A DNA stretch of 5,965 bases. Source: Oscillospiraceae bacterium. Its GTDB lineage: Bacteria; Bacillota; Clostridia; Oscillospirales; Acutalibacteraceae. Both the position numbers and the translations under genes were made by a program. The stretch's first letter is position 1. Each line of letters starts with the position of its first letter. Shown here piece by piece: positions 4,991 through 5,965 of this stretch. The stretch covers positions 1 to 5,965 of the forward strand of contig CADBPL010000171.1 in assembly GCA_902796535.1 (NCBI GenBank), read 5' to 3'. The notes below the pieces were generated by a model. It was not told the origin of the DNA, did not search any database, and was given only the letters and a program-made list of their open reading frames with translations.

Positions 4991-5965
4991 TCAGCCGATC
5001 ACGCGCACGCGATAAATGCCGTCGACGTTGATGGCGGGGGCTTCGCCCGACCAATCCGCCACCGTGTAGCTCACGCCCTTGCGCGAGGCGGTGGCAATGT
5101 TCGCCGCCCGGTCGCCGAACGATTCGATCACACCCGCCAGCGCGGATTCTTCATGGATCACGCAGATGCGGCTGCCTTTCGGCGCGGCAAGCTTCATTTC
5201 GGGCAGGTTGACGGAGTTGACGATCTCGCCCTTTTCAAGGTAGGCGATCAGTTCCTTCGCGGCCATGACGGCGCAGTTATCCTCCGATTCGGGGGTGGAA
5301 GCGCCCAGATGCGGGATGGCGACGACGCCCGGGTTGCCGAGCTGGTCGTCAGTCGGGAAATCGGTGACGTAAGACGCGACCTTGCCGCTCTCAAGCGCGG
5401 CGAGGATGGCGGCGTTGTCAACCAGTTCGCCGCGCGCAAAGTTGAGGATGCGCACCCCGTCTTTCATGGCGGCGATGGTATCGTTGTTGATGCAGCCCTT
5501 CGTGGCCGGAATGCAGGGAATGTGCAGCGTAAGGTAATCGGCACAGGCATAAACCTCTTCGACGCTGTCGACCATGATCACTTCGGGTGAAATGGCCAGC
5601 GCGCCGCGCACGGTCAGTTCAGGGTTGAGGTAGCCGACCACCTTCATGCCCAGCGAAACGGCGGCGTTGGCCACCAAAGCGCCGATGGCGCCCAGGCCGA
5701 TCACACCCAGCGTCTTGCCCATGATCTCGGGGCCGACGAACTGCGATTTGCCTTTTTCAACGAGCTTGCCGACCTGATCGCCCTCGCCCTTGAGGGTTTT
5801 GACCCAATCCATGGCGGCGGGGATCTTGCGGGAAGCGAGGAACAGGCCGCAGAGCACGAGCTCCTTGACGGCGTTGGCGTTTGCGCCGGGGGTATTGAAC
5901 ACGGCGATGCCCGCGGCGGTGCATTTATCGAGCGGGATGTTGTTCACGCCCGCGCCCGCTCTGGC
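4991..5965 (-). CDS. serA: D-3-phosphoglycerate dehydrogenase, N-terminus cut by window edge
   Basis: A D-2-hydroxyacid dehydrogenase of the short clostridial SerA type, which oxidises 3-phosphoglycerate to 3-phosphohydroxypyruvate with NAD, the first step of serine synthesis in the cytosol. The last 324 residues are visible. The GTG at 5947 is not the start, because the frame continues to the edge with ARAGAGVNNIPLD, a SerA core motif. In visible numbering: PGANANAVKEL (26-36), the dinucleotide-binding GVIGLGAIG (87-95), catalytic Arg178 in FARGELVD and catalytic His219 in IPHLGAST. A small ACT-like domain lies at about 265-324 (RICVIHEESALAG, ending YRVRVIG); in SerA this domain usually carries serine feedback control. 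Two deviations stand out: the acidic NAD-ribose residue after the second strand is replaced (GYLNPE), and the catalytic Glu position holds Asp207. About 60-70 residues are missing at the N-terminus. No serC neighbour is visible. The family is secure, the substrate likely. Confidence 0.9.
   Translation of the reverse strand, partial: ARAGAGVNNIPLDKCTAAGIAVFNTPGANANAVKELVLCGLFLASRKIPAAMDWVKTLKGEGDQVGKLVEKGKSQFVGPEIMGKTLGVIGLGAIGALVANAAVSLGMKVVGYLNPELTVRGALAISPEVIMVDSVEEVYACADYLTLHIPCIPATKGCINNDTIAAMKDGVRILNFARGELVDNAAILAALESGKVASYVTDFPTDDQLGNPGVVAIPHLGASTPESEDNCAVMAAKELIAYLEKGEIVNSVNLPEMKLAAPKGSRICVIHEESALAGVIESFGDRAANIATASRKGVSYTVADWSGEAPAINVDGIYRVRVIG

Noticed and set aside
4961..5590. Plus-strand open frame (209 codons) opposite the dehydrogenase gene
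   Set aside because: It begins within the shared terminator stem and is antisense to conserved SerA motifs; its Asp/Gly/His-rich sequence is a codon-bias shadow.

Overview
The window looks like chromosomal DNA of a moderately GC-rich, low-oxygen Clostridia-type Firmicute, probably an Oscillospiraceae/Ruminococcaceae-like gut bacterium. This is inferred from the protein families (a GH31 glucosidase of the W-W-I-D-W-Q-Q subtype, a CmpB-like membrane protein, a short clostridial SerA), strong AGGAGG-type ribosome binding sites and sigma-A-like promoters. No rRNA or other taxonomic marker is present, so the placement is tentative.

Layout. Bases 1-1525 (+) hold the 3' part of a GH31 alpha-glucosidase-like gene whose 5' end lies outside the window. 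A 69-base gap carries a good promoter, which drives a two-gene unit: an HD-domain metal-dependent phosphohydrolase (1595-2152, +) and a CmpB-like polytopic membrane protein with a long charged helical tail (2145-2975, +). The two overlap by 8 bases and are probably translationally coupled. A perfect 13-bp hairpin terminator (3001-3042) ends that unit. A near-consensus extended -10 promoter (3054-3082) then starts a monocistronic gene for a secreted alpha/beta-hydrolase-like protein (3117-4934, +). This gene converges on the 3' part of a D-3-phosphoglycerate dehydrogenase gene (serA-like, 4991-5965, -), which runs off the right edge. One 11-bp hairpin between the two stops probably terminates both.

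How they fit together. The genes do not form one pathway: sugar hydrolysis, a probable nucleotide/membrane module, an extracellular esterase/lipase-like enzyme and serine biosynthesis. The only clearly cooperating pair is the HD hydrolase plus membrane protein, which is also the most plausible under-described system here. No mobile element, CRISPR array, tRNA, rRNA or riboswitch was seen. The remaining non-coding stretches are short (69, 141 and 56 bases) and largely explained by promoters and terminators.
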